Source of the DNA: an uncultured Lachnoclostridium sp.
GTDB lineage: Bacteria; Bacillota; Clostridia; Lachnospirales; Lachnospiraceae
Assembly (NCBI GenBank): GCA_958425285.1
Contig: CATZVV010000035.1
Location: forward strand, 1-11,243
DNA length: 11,243 bases
Direction of reading: 5' to 3'
In this document: in pieces, positions 1 to 6,718 of the stretch
Layout: each line of letters begins with the position of its first letter
How positions within the stretch are numbered: position 1 is the stretch's first letter
Made by a program: the position numbers and the translations under genes
Notes under the pieces: model-generated
What the model saw: only the letters and a program-made list of their open reading frames with translations
Told to the model about the DNA's origin: nothing
The model's database searches: none

Positions 1-177
1 TAAAAGCCGGATTACTTCTCTCGGCTGATATTGTTCTGGCAAATCATTTCTTGGTCCATGATATAGTAAGTCTCCTAATAAAACCAACTTATCTGCCTTT
101 TCCGCATCATATGCCTGAAACATTTTTTCACAATAATAACCTGAACCATGAATATCCGATGCAATCATTAGTTTCAT
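1..177 (-). CDS. yfcE: YfcE-family metallophosphoesterase (phosphodiesterase), 5' part only
   Basis: The N-terminal 59 codons of a gene that runs off the left edge of the window. The start ATG is at 177, preceded by AAAGGAT about 7 bases upstream. The protein begins MKLMIASDIHGSG and continues to LVLLGDLLYHGPRNDLPE. These are the first metal-binding blocks of calcineurin-like phosphoesterases: D8 and H10 in SDIHG, D36 in GDLLYHGPRN, and N44. The HGPRNDLPE block closely matches my memory of E. coli YfcE, a small cytosolic metal-dependent phosphodiesterase whose natural substrate is not settled. The remaining histidine motifs lie outside the window, so completeness cannot be judged. It is divergent from the acetyltransferase gene, with 60 bases between the two starts. 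The family call is confident from the motifs; the physiological role is not known. Confidence 0.85.
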   Translation of the reverse strand, partial: MKLMIASDIHGSGYYCEKMFQAYDAEKADKLVLLGDLLYHGPRNDLPEQYQPREVIRLL

Positions 178-237
178 ATTGATTATCCTTTCTGTTTATG
201 GTACTTTAATCATAATAAATCTTTTGAGGAGGCGTCC

Positions 238-660
238 ATGAATCAAATTTCTTTTGTACATACTATCTCTGTTGAAGATTACGACAACCTTCGGAGCTCC
301 GTAGATTTTGTTCTGACGACAAACCGACGGGCAAAAATTGCTCTGGAAAACTCCCTTTACAAAATAATCGCCGTATCCGAAGAGGGTCCCGTAGGGATGG
401 CTCGTGTTGTCGGAGACGGCGGCTATGTTTATTTTATCTGTGATGTAATTGTCAGACCCTCCTACCAGTCTCAGGGGATCGGTCGTGCTTTGATTACCAA
501 TGTTTTAAATTGGATTGAATCTCAGGTTGAGCCAGGCGAAACTGTTATGGTAAACCTTATGTCGGCTTATGAAAAGGAAGCTTTTTATGAAAAACTTGGC
601 TTTCAGCGCCGCCCATTTGGTAACCATGGAAGTGGAATGAGCCGCTGGATTCAACATTAA
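238..660 (+). CDS. GNAT family N-acetyltransferase
   Basis: A complete 140-residue protein. It starts at an ATG preceded by GAGGAGG about 5 bases upstream. It has the single-domain GNAT fold pattern: a beta strand VYFICDVIVRPSYQ at about 64-77, then the acetyl-CoA pyrophosphate-binding loop QSQGIGRA at 77-84, followed by a helix. The C-terminal block YEKEAFYEKLGFQRRP at 111-126 is the usual motif B of GNAT proteins. Length is typical for the family. Such enzymes move an acetyl group from acetyl-CoA to an amine, but the acceptor cannot be read from sequence. The gene stands alone between a divergent and a convergent neighbour. A weak sigma-A-like promoter (TTGATT at 179-184, TACTTT at 202-207) could serve it, but the match is poor. 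Its stop overlaps the mntP stop on the other strand. Confidence 0.88.
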   Translation: MNQISFVHTISVEDYDNLRSSVDFVLTTNRRAKIALENSLYKIIAVSEEGPVGMARVVGDGGYVYFICDVIVRPSYQSQGIGRALITNVLNWIESQVEPGETVMVNLMSAYEKEAFYEKLGFQRRPFGNHGSGMSRWIQH

Positions 661-1220
661 CCAATTATCCCCATATGCTCAAGTAAAATCTTAATTCCCA
701 ACACCACAAGGATAATTCCACCAGCTAATTCTGCTTTTGCTTTGTACCTACAACCAAACATACTGCCAATCTGAATCCCGGCTGCTGAAAAAACAAAAGT
801 TGTAACACCAATGATTGAAACAGCACCGATTATATGAATATCCGGCAATAAGGCAAACGTAATCCCTACTGCCAGTGCATCAATGCTCGTCGCAACTGCC
901 ATTGTAAACATGTTTTTAACACCAAAAGAAGCATTTCCCTGCTCTTCCTCCGAAATGGATTCTTTTATCATATTTCCACCAATTAAAACAAGTAATCCAA
1001 ATGCTACCCAATGGTCAAATGCTGTAATATATTTCTGAAAAGATTGTCCCAAGAAGTAACCCATTAAGGGCATGAGTGCCTGGAATCCACCAAACCAGAT
1101 TCCGGCTATGCCCATTTCTCTTATTGTTACCCTTTTCGCCGCCAGCCCCTTGCAGATGGACACTGCAAAAGCATCCATGGACAACCCGACTGCCAGTAAC
1201 AGTAATTCAATAATTCCCAT
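657..1220 (-). CDS. mntP: MntP (YebN) manganese efflux pump
   Basis: A 187-residue, very hydrophobic protein with about six membrane spans arranged as two related halves. Each half carries the hallmark acidic motif of the MntP family: LSMDAFAVSICKG with D16 in the first span, and SIDALAVGITFA with D114 in the fourth. The length matches the family norm. MntP proteins export Mn2+ across the cytoplasmic membrane and protect against manganese overload. The start ATG at 1220 has AGGTGG at 1231-1236 as its ribosome binding site, directly beside the proS stop at 1238-1240. Only 17 bases separate the genes, so proS and mntP very probably share a transcript and may be translationally coupled. Unlike many mntP genes, no manganese (yybP-ykoY) riboswitch sits directly in front of it. 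No terminator was seen after the gene; its stop shares TTAA with the convergent acetyltransferase gene. Confidence 0.92.
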   Translation of the reverse strand: MGIIELLLLAVGLSMDAFAVSICKGLAAKRVTIREMGIAGIWFGGFQALMPLMGYFLGQSFQKYITAFDHWVAFGLLVLIGGNMIKESISEEEQGNASFGVKNMFTMAVATSIDALAVGITFALLPDIHIIGAVSIIGVTTFVFSAAGIQIGSMFGCRYKAKAELAGGIILVVLGIKILLEHMGIIG

Positions 1221-1237
1221 ATTCTATCGTCCACCTA

Positions 1238-2677
1238 TCAGTATGCTTTTCCCCAATAAACCATCTTTTTCGCAGGTTTTCCACAGCATACGCATGTGTC
1301 TGACAGATGTTCCTGTTCAAACGGCATACAACGTGAGGTTGCGGTTGTATCTTCTTTAATCTTATTTTCACATTTCTCATCCCCACACCACATTGCCTTG
1401 ATAAATCCCGGTTTATTTGCAACTGCATCCTTAAACTCATCATACGTAAGTGCCGTTGTTGTATGAGCATCACAATGTACCCTTGCACGCTCCAGCATTT
1501 CTTTTTGCATCAAGTCCAATACTTCTGCCAGCTTTTCTTCTGCCTCATCTAATGATACCGTAATTTTTTCACTCGTATCACGACGAACAATTACTGCCTG
1601 ATTCGCTTCAATATCCTTTGGCCCAATTTCAATTCTTGCCGGAATTCCACGCATCTCCTGTTCGCTAAACTTCCAACCCGGTCCTTTGTCTGAATCATCT
1701 ACTTTAACCCGGATACCTTTTGCTTCCACACGGGCGCGAAGTTCCTCTGCCTTCTCTAATACACCTTCTTTGTGCTGAGCAATTGGAATAATCATAGTTT
1801 GTGTTGGAGCAATACGCGGTGGGAGTACAAGACCACTATTATCACCGTGAACCATAATAACTGCACCAATCAGACGAGTTGTCATTCCCCATGAAGTCTG
1901 GTGAACATACTGCAATTTATTTTCCTTGTCCGAATACTGAATCCCAAAGGCTTTAGCAAATCCATCTCCAAAATTGTGACTCGTACCGGATTGTAAAGCT
2001 TTCCCATCGTGCATCAGAGCTTCAATTGTGTAAGTTGCCTCCGCACCGGCAAATTTCTCCTTATCTGTCTTTTGACCTTTAATCATAGGAATTGCCAATA
2101 CCTGTTCACAAAAATCTGCGTAAAGATTCAACATCTGAATGGTACGTTCCTCTGCTTCTTCAGCCGTAGCATGTGCGGTATGACCTTCCTGCCAGAGGAA
2201 CTCTGTTGTACGGAGAAATGGGCGTGTCGTCTTTTCCCAGCGACATACAGAACACCATTGATTGTACAATTTCGGTAAATCCCGGTATGATTGAATAATA
2301 TTTGCATACATATCACAAAACAATGTTTCAGATGTTGGTCTTACACAAAGCCGTTCCTGTAATGGCTCCAATCCTCCATGTGTCACCCATGCAACTTCCG
2401 GAGCAAAGCCCTCTACATGATCTTTTTCTTTTTGCAACAGGCTTTCCGGTATAAACATCGGCATGTAAACATTTTCTACACCGGTTTCTTTAAATCTTTT
2501 GTCAAGCTCTGCCTGAATATTCTCCCAAATGGCATAGCCTGCCGGACGCAGAATCATACAACCTTTCACACTTGAATATTCAATTAATTCAGCCTTTTTC
2601 ACAATGTCTGTGTACCATTTCGCAAAATCATCTTCCATGGAAGTAATTGCTTCCACTAATTTCTTTTCCTTTGCCAT
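1238..2677 (-). CDS. proS: Prolyl-tRNA synthetase, short archaeal/eukaryotic-like (ProS type 3)
   Basis: A class II aminoacyl-tRNA synthetase that attaches proline to tRNA-Pro in the cytosol. I chose the ATG at 2677 (MAKEKKLVEA, 479 residues) because GGAGGAG lies 3 bases before it. An in-frame ATG at 2689 overlaps that ribosome binding site and would add only MEEK. Motif 1 is near residues 46-76, motif 2 is FLRTTEFLWQEGHTAH at 154-169, and motif 3 is around 264-279 (GMTTRLIGAVIMVHGD). The anticodon-binding domain follows from about 290. The C-terminal domain carries a cysteine cluster, C431, C436, C462 and C465, and ends in tyrosine (WGKAY). Those features, the absence of a large editing insertion and the length of about 480 residues identify the archaeal/eukaryotic-like form common in clostridia. 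A T-box leader lies upstream and mntP follows closely. Confidence 0.97.
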   Translation of the reverse strand: MAKEKKLVEAITSMEDDFAKWYTDIVKKAELIEYSSVKGCMILRPAGYAIWENIQAELDKRFKETGVENVYMPMFIPESLLQKEKDHVEGFAPEVAWVTHGGLEPLQERLCVRPTSETLFCDMYANIIQSYRDLPKLYNQWCSVCRWEKTTRPFLRTTEFLWQEGHTAHATAEEAEERTIQMLNLYADFCEQVLAIPMIKGQKTDKEKFAGAEATYTIEALMHDGKALQSGTSHNFGDGFAKAFGIQYSDKENKLQYVHQTSWGMTTRLIGAVIMVHGDNSGLVLPPRIAPTQTMIIPIAQHKEGVLEKAEELRARVEAKGIRVKVDDSDKGPGWKFSEQEMRGIPARIEIGPKDIEANQAVIVRRDTSEKITVSLDEAEEKLAEVLDLMQKEMLERARVHCDAHTTTALTYDEFKDAVANKPGFIKAMWCGDEKCENKIKEDTTATSRCMPFEQEHLSDTCVCCGKPAKKMVYWGKAY

Positions 2678-2714
2678 TTTCTCCTCCATTCATCTGTTCC
2701 ATCTAAAATAACAT

Positions 2715-2776
2715 AAATTCAAAACCGCCGGAGAAACAGCCCCGGCTTGTTGCCTAGGGACCGAAACTTCGGCGGT
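2715..2776 (-). terminator. Intrinsic terminator of the proS T-box
   Basis: ACCGCCG at 2776-2770, the 3' part of the T-box, is complementary to CGGCGGT at 2730-2724, followed by TTTTGAATTT. This pairing excludes the antiterminator, as in known T-boxes. A competing local hairpin, GCCGG (2746-2742) with CCGGC (2731-2727), could also stop transcription before the same T-rich stretch. Which of the two dominates needs folding energies. Confidence 0.75.
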
Positions 2777-2952
2777 ACCACCCTAATTAATCATCAAATG
2801 ATAATTCTCTTCATTTACCGTTAACGCCGGACTACGTTGTGGTTTCCCACAAAACTCCGAGGCAGGTTCCAATCATCCGTACTAAAGACCTCACACCAAC
2901 AGTCTTCTCTCTGGAAAGCCGGAAGTATCGTACTAACCCTCATCTACGTCTA
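2715..2952 (-). promoter_or_regulatory. T-box leader RNA of proS, probably specific for tRNA-Pro
   Basis: The 5' leader of proS has the parts of a T-box riboswitch. The conserved T-box AGGGTGGTACCGCC is at 2784-2771. It forms an antiterminator at 2784-2756, with AGGG pairing with CCCT (2759-2756) around a CGAA/TTCG inner helix. The unpaired TGGT matches an ACCA tRNA end, consistent with the A discriminator of bacterial tRNA-Pro. Stem I is closed by GAGG (2941-2938) with CCTC (2862-2859) and holds an AGTA motif at 2934-2931. CCT at 2866-2864, after GGAA, is the likely proline specifier codon. A hairpin TTGTGG-GAAA-CCACAA at 2852-2837 fits stem III. Known T-boxes let transcription continue when the uncharged cognate tRNA binds. 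The class call is strong; the exact specifier position is inferred by hand. Confidence 0.92.
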
Positions 2953-2958
2953 TTCCCG

Positions 2959-2987
2959 ATTTTAGCACAGCCTTCATCCATTGTAAA
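2959..2987 (-). promoter_or_regulatory. Sigma-A-type promoter of proS-mntP with extended -10
   Basis: TTTACA at 2987-2982 and TAAAAT at 2964-2959 are spaced by exactly 17 bases, and TGC just before the -10 makes it an extended -10 element. Transcription would begin near 2952, immediately before T-box stem I. The position agrees with the leader boundaries found independently. Confidence 0.75.
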
Positions 2988-3064
2988 TAGAAAATTTTCT
3001 GACAAAACACCTTTTCTTACATTAAACAATTCAATACCTAGTATATATAATATATCAACTAACA

Positions 3065-4090
3065 TTAACTATTGCAATTTTTCATAACCGTTCCAATGAT
3101 AACATAGCCAATTGGTCCCAACACAATACCAGCTACACCAAAAAGCTTGACCCCGACAAAAATAGCCATCAGCATAAAGACAGGGAGAATGCCCAAACTA
3201 TCCCCGAGCAATTTCGGTTCCAACACTTCACGAATCAACATCGTAATTAAATAAACAGAAAAAAGAATTGCTGCATTTATGAAATTTCCACCCAATAATG
3301 AAAAAATTGACCAAGGTACCAGGATACTTCCACTTCCGACAACCGGAAAGGCATCTATAATGGCAATCGTAATTCCAAATAACAAATAGTACTTGTTCCC
3401 AACAAAATAAATGCCTAATGTGCATACAACCGATATAATAAATATAATAATTACCTGAGCTTTCATATAGACAAAGCCTGTATTTTTTAATTTCCGTAGA
3501 ATCAGCGCAGCCCAGTCATGCAAAGGGAAATTACTGTATTTTTCACGGATTGTTTTCCGATCTCCGAATAGCATAATGGTAGCGATAAAAAAAATAAAAA
3601 TGGATACACCCGCCTTAACAACTCCAACAATCATTTTCCCCGCATACCCGGTTAACGCAGGCATTATCTGATTTCCGACAAACTCGCCAGTTCTCTCCAT
3701 TCCGTCCTGGAAGAAAGCCATTGCTTCACCCTCCTTTAGACCAAAAGCACCATCACATCGGCAACAAATTTCCTGAATCGTCTGAAAACATATATTTCTA
3801 TAACGTGGCATGGACGTTATTAAATCGGTTATCTGATCCAGTAATGCCACCGCCAGTATGGAAAAGAACGTACCTAAAGCAGCCAGAATAACGAGTAATA
3901 CGATTGGCGCTGCCAGTTTTTCCGGCAAATGTAAAACCCTTTTACACCACCGTGCAGTCGGTGCAATTGCCTTGGCAAATAAAAGGGCAAAAACAAACGG
4001 AATAACAAGCGGAAGTAAGTAGCGAAAGCTTACATACACAACACCTGTTATTCCGGTTAACTTTAATATATATTTTAATTTTTCATTCAC
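3065..4090 (-). CDS. ytvI: AI-2E family membrane protein, probably sporulation protein YtvI
   Basis: A 341-residue polytopic membrane protein of the AI-2E transporter family (PF01594). I place the start at the GTG at 4090, with AGAGGTGG 5 bases upstream; a GTG three codons earlier lacks spacing for that site. Paired hydrophobic spans lie near residues 15-40 and 60-85, with further spans at about 155-175, 210-230, 240-262, 265-290 and 305-335. The family signatures are present: DAFPVVGSGSILVPW at about 246-260 and REVLEPKLLGDSLGILP at about 287-303. Members have been linked to AI-2 export or ion antiport, but the clostridial and Bacillus YtvI branch is associated with endospore formation, and that is the likeliest assignment here. 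It lies 78 bases behind the response regulator gene without a clear terminator, so read-through is possible; it also has a sigma-E-like promoter of its own. Confidence 0.72.
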   Translation of the reverse strand: MNEKLKYILKLTGITGVVYVSFRYLLPLVIPFVFALLFAKAIAPTARWCKRVLHLPEKLAAPIVLLVILAALGTFFSILAVALLDQITDLITSMPRYRNICFQTIQEICCRCDGAFGLKEGEAMAFFQDGMERTGEFVGNQIMPALTGYAGKMIVGVVKAGVSIFIFFIATIMLFGDRKTIREKYSNFPLHDWAALILRKLKNTGFVYMKAQVIIIFIISVVCTLGIYFVGNKYYLLFGITIAIIDAFPVVGSGSILVPWSIFSLLGGNFINAAILFSVYLITMLIREVLEPKLLGDSLGILPVFMLMAIFVGVKLFGVAGIVLGPIGYVIIGTVMKNCNS

Positions 4091-4116
4091 TAAAACCACC
4101 TCTGCATCTAATGGTT

Positions 4117-4146
4117 TTAGTATGGATTTTTTATACCAAACTATGC
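4117..4146 (-). promoter_or_regulatory. Possible sigma-E-like (mother-cell sporulation) promoter of ytvI
   Basis: GCATAGTT at 4146-4139 and CATACTAA at 4124-4117 are separated by 14 bases. The Bacillus sigma-E consensus, as I recall it, has an ATA-rich -35 and a -10 of CATACAnT; the CATAC core fits exactly. The start would be near 4110, about 20 bases before the GTG codon. Sigma-A alternatives here are poor (TTGAAA at 4154-4149 with no good -10 at 16-18 bases). Confidence 0.4.
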
Positions 4147-4168
4147 ATTTTCAAGGTGAATTTTTTTC

Positions 4169-4858
4169 TTATGACTTGAATCTGTAACCAACACCCCAGA
4201 TTGTTTCTATATACTGTGGTTTTGCTGTATCTCTTTCAATCTTCTCGCGGATTTTCTTAATATGAACCGTGACGGTTGCAATATCACCTACCGATGAAAA
4301 TCCCCAGATTTCCTGAAACAGTTCTTCTTTCGTAAATACATGATTCGGATTTTTCAGAAGAAAATATAACAAGTCAAACTCCTTTGTTGTAAATGACTTT
4401 TCTTCATCATTTACATATACCCGTCGTGCTGTTTTGTCAATCCGAATTCCTCGAATTTCTATCACTTCATTTTCTAAATTCTGATTTTTCATCAATCGCT
4501 GGTAACGTGTCAAATGCGCTTTTACACGAGCTACCAATTCACTTGGGCTAAACGGTTTAGTCATATAATCATCAGCACCAATTCCAAGCCCCCGGATTTT
4601 ATCTATATCCTCTTTTTTAGCCGAAACCATAATAATCGGAATTTCAAACTTGTCACGAATCTGACGGCAAATTTCAAATCCATCAATACCAGGAAGCATT
4701 AGATCTAATATAACCAAATCAAACTCACCTGTTAAAGCCGTTTCCAGGCCCTTTTCTCCGTCCTGTTCAATCGTAACAACAAAGTCACTTAGTTCAAGGT
4801 AATCCTTTTCTAATTCTGCAATCGTCATTTCATCTTCTACAATTAATATTTTACTCAT
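4169..4858 (-). CDS. OmpR/PhoB-family response regulator
   Basis: A 229-residue two-domain transcription regulator. The start ATG at 4858 (MSKILIVEDE) has GGAGGA 6 bases upstream; an in-frame ATG at 4870 overlaps that site and would add only MEEK. The receiver domain covers about residues 3-115: acidic pocket E8-D9, phosphoacceptor D52 in LVILDLMLPG, S79, and K101 in MTKPFSPSE. The C-terminal winged helix at about 130-228 ends in the usual TVTVHIKKIREKIE recognition helix and VGYRF wing. Phosphorylation by the kinase encoded just upstream (gap 36 bases) should control DNA binding. The kinase gene comes first, the reverse of the commoner regulator-kinase order. Regulated genes cannot be named; ytvI directly downstream and the divergent region upstream of the kinase are possible targets. 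Confidence 0.95.
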   Translation of the reverse strand: MSKILIVEDEMTIAELEKDYLELSDFVVTIEQDGEKGLETALTGEFDLVILDLMLPGIDGFEICRQIRDKFEIPIIMVSAKKEDIDKIRGLGIGADDYMTKPFSPSELVARVKAHLTRYQRLMKNQNLENEVIEIRGIRIDKTARRVYVNDEEKSFTTKEFDLLYFLLKNPNHVFTKEELFQEIWGFSSVGDIATVTVHIKKIREKIERDTAKPQYIETIWGVGYRFKS

Positions 4859-4894
4859 TTTTTCCTCCATTCCGGCTAAACAAATCATAACTTA

Positions 4895-6415
4895 TCAGCC
4901 ACTCATACCGTTATAGCTACTTCTATTAAATTCTTTTAATTTAAGCATAATTTTAGTTCCCTTTCCCTTTATACTTTCTGCCCAGATTTCACCTTTATGA
5001 TCTTCAACAATCTTCTTTGCAATTGCAAGTCCCAAACCACTTCCACCAGTTTTGGAATTTCTCGAACTGTCAGTTCGGTAAAACCGTTCAAAAATGTATG
5101 GTAACTCCTCTTTGCTAATACCTATCCCATTATCCTCAACTGCAACTAAAATACCATCTCCTTTCATAATTTTAACCAAAATAATTCCGTTATTATGATG
5201 AATATACTTTCCTGCATTTCCAATAATGTTATTCATCACTCGTTTTAGCTTTTCAACATCAATCTGTATATATGTTTCTTCCGGAACTTGTGTATAAAAC
5301 AATAAATTAATATTTTTCATCTCCAAGTCCAACGATAACTCACTAATACAATCACTAAAATACTGGTTTACTTGAACAACAGAAAAATTATACGGAATAA
5401 CCTTACGGTTAATATTGGTAAAAAAGGATAATTCGTCTACAAGCAGACTCATATCTACTGCCTTTGTATATATTGTCCGCATATATTTTTCTCTTTGTTC
5501 AGGTGCAGATGCCACACCATCTAAAATCCCTTCTGCATATCCTTTTATCGCTGTCAACGGAGTTTTTAAGTCATGTGAAATATTTCCTATAACCTCTCTG
5601 GTCTGCTCACTATTTTGCTCCTGCTCTTCTACCAGTTGCTTCAAACGTAACTGCATTTTACGAAAATCTGAGTATAATTCCGCAAACCCATTGCTGCTTT
5701 CTTCTGCAATCGGATAATCCAAATCACCCATGCTAATGCAATTAACAGCAATCTTTAAATTTTGAATGGGACGAATTATATGATAATACGTAAAGCGCAC
5801 AATTGCAACAGAAATTATCATAATTATTAGGAGAGAAACAATACTAATCCCAAGAAACATATTTCTTATATGCGGAAGTGAGACATTTAAATCTGTAATA
5901 ATGTAAAGGTTTCCTGTCTCACCTTCTGCATTAAAGCAAATTCGTTTCATTAAAAATGCTTGTCCATCTCTCTGAATATATTCCGCCTTTCCTTGTTCAA
6001 AAGTATCATCCCTTACGCTTACCTGATTTTCTACATCAAACGGAACATCCCTTTTTCCCAGATAAAATATTTTTTCCTTTGTTTTAACTAAAATAAAAGA
6101 GTACTTTTCCTTTAACCGACTGTTCATTCCCTGTAAAAAATCAACATCACTTAGCTTTCCAGAATCCTTTTCGGCAATTTCTACAAGTTCATTAAATTCA
6201 TTTTTTGTGAGAGAGTTTAATAATAACACTTTATCATATAAAACGAAAGAAGTTTCACTTTGTTTTTCATCCAAATTGTAATACGTTTTTACAACCTGCC
6301 GCTCTTTACCAATAAACAGCAGCGTTACAGCGGAAATCATCAGAATCGGACAAATCGCCAGAAAAAAAATCGTAATCATATAGTGACTCCGCTGTTTGGA
6401 ACGCAGCCACCTCAT
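4895..6415 (-). CDS. Membrane sensor histidine kinase (HAMP-HisKA-HATPase)
   Basis: A 506-residue sensor kinase. The ATG at 6415 has AGGTGG about 8 bases upstream; a TTG directly before it is a less likely start. A first membrane span lies near residues 12-36, then an extracytoplasmic sensing domain of about 150 residues with no family I recognise, a second span near 186-208, and a HAMP linker at about 209-262 (IIRPIQNLK, MGDLDYPI). The dimerisation and phosphoacceptor helix has H281 in GNISHDLKTPLTAIKGYAEG. The ATPase domain shows the N box (N396 and N400 in NNIIGNAGKY), the G1 box VEDNGIGIS at about 426-434, the F box YIFERFYRTD and the G2 box GGSGLGLAIAKKI. All catalytic motifs are intact. 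It should phosphorylate the response regulator encoded 36 bases downstream. The stimulus is unknown. Confidence 0.95.
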   Translation of the reverse strand: MRWLRSKQRSHYMITIFFLAICPILMISAVTLLFIGKERQVVKTYYNLDEKQSETSFVLYDKVLLLNSLTKNEFNELVEIAEKDSGKLSDVDFLQGMNSRLKEKYSFILVKTKEKIFYLGKRDVPFDVENQVSVRDDTFEQGKAEYIQRDGQAFLMKRICFNAEGETGNLYIITDLNVSLPHIRNMFLGISIVSLLIIMIISVAIVRFTYYHIIRPIQNLKIAVNCISMGDLDYPIAEESSNGFAELYSDFRKMQLRLKQLVEEQEQNSEQTREVIGNISHDLKTPLTAIKGYAEGILDGVASAPEQREKYMRTIYTKAVDMSLLVDELSFFTNINRKVIPYNFSVVQVNQYFSDCISELSLDLEMKNINLLFYTQVPEETYIQIDVEKLKRVMNNIIGNAGKYIHHNNGIILVKIMKGDGILVAVEDNGIGISKEELPYIFERFYRTDSSRNSKTGGSGLGLAIAKKIVEDHKGEIWAESIKGKGTKIMLKLKEFNRSSYNGMSG

Positions 6416-6451
6416 CAAAAAACCACCTCATTCACTTATTTATTTTTTATT

Positions 6452-6480
6452 ATTATAGCATAAAATATTTAGAAATAAAA
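6452..6480 (-). promoter_or_regulatory. Promoter of the kinase-regulator operon (extended -10)
   Basis: A perfect TATAAT at 6457-6452 is preceded by TGC, giving a full extended -10 element. The -35 at 17 bases is only TTTTAT (6480-6475), which extended -10 promoters tolerate. Transcription would start near 6445, about 30 bases before the kinase ATG. Confidence 0.7.
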
Positions 6481-6520
6481 GGGGTATTTTCACTAAATTA
6501 CAAAGTTGTGTCGATTTGTG

Positions 6521-6549
6521 TTGACGAAGCACGTATTGAGTGGTATCCT
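6521..6549 (+). promoter_or_regulatory. metK: Sigma-A promoter of metK
   Basis: TTGACG at 6521-6526 and TATCCT at 6544-6549 are spaced by 17 bases, with TGG before the -10 forming an extended element. The start would be near 6556, just upstream of the SAM-I aptamer. The region is divergent from the kinase promoter, with about 64 bases between the two promoters' nearest elements. Confidence 0.75.
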
Positions 6550-6578
6550 TATGTTGTTGAAATTAAATATCGCTGTTT

Positions 6579-6692
6579 CTCTTATTCCGAGTGGTGGAGA
6601 GTGAAGGCTCTGTGAAACCACGGCAACCCCGGCAACGGTAGGTGCTAATCTGAGCGAAAAAATTGTCATAATGACAGTTCGAACAATAAGAG
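6579..6692 (+). promoter_or_regulatory. SAM-I (S-box) riboswitch aptamer controlling metK
   Basis: The leader carries the S-box core in order: CTTATTCCGAGTGGTGGAGA, GAAACCACGGCAACC, and GGTGCTAATC. P1 is an 8-base-pair stem, CTCTTATT at 6579-6586 with AATAAGAG at 6685-6692. P2 pairs the GTGG region with CCAC, P3 holds the ACC...GGT helix before GGTGCTAATC, and P4 lies in the TGTCA-TAA-TGACA region near 6664-6676. SAM-I riboswitches bind S-adenosylmethionine and stop transcription of genes that make it when it is abundant. Here the regulated gene is metK itself, a direct product feedback. Confidence 0.95.
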
Positions 6693-6718
6693 GATTTGAA
6701 TATATCAAGTCCGCTTAT
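6686..6718 (+). other. Antiterminator helix of the metK SAM-I riboswitch
   Basis: ATAAG at 6686-6690 pairs with CTTAT at 6714-6718, and GGATTTGA at 6692-6699 pairs with TCAAGTCC at 6705-6712 (one U-G wobble), with a single A/G mismatch between. The first arm takes the 3' strand of aptamer P1; the second takes the 5' arm of the terminator. The fold therefore excludes both the SAM-bound aptamer and the terminator, which explains the switch. Confidence 0.85.

Noticed and set aside
1221..1240. Possible Mn2+ (yybP-ykoY) riboswitch before mntP
   Set aside because: Only 17 bases separate proS from mntP, far too short for the aptamer, and no such motif is visible in the end of proS.
1207..1488. 93-codon minus-strand open frame overlapping the end of proS and start of mntP
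   Set aside because: It is an out-of-frame shadow of proS, whose in-frame protein has clear synthetase motifs and a proper stop.
2990..3064. AT-rich palindromic stretch (TATATAATATAT) after ytvI as terminator or origin element
   Set aside because: The pairing is weak A/T only, there is no GC stem or T tract in the right place, and no repeated initiator boxes are seen.
2839..3087. 82-codon plus-strand open frame opposite the T-box leader
   Set aside because: It is the antisense of structured RNA and promoter sequence, has no ribosome binding site and no protein features.
3065..4090. Reading the AI-2E family protein as a quorum-signal (AI-2) exporter
   Set aside because: The family name reflects one early member; the family is broad, no lux or lsr genes are nearby, and the sequence resembles the YtvI branch more.
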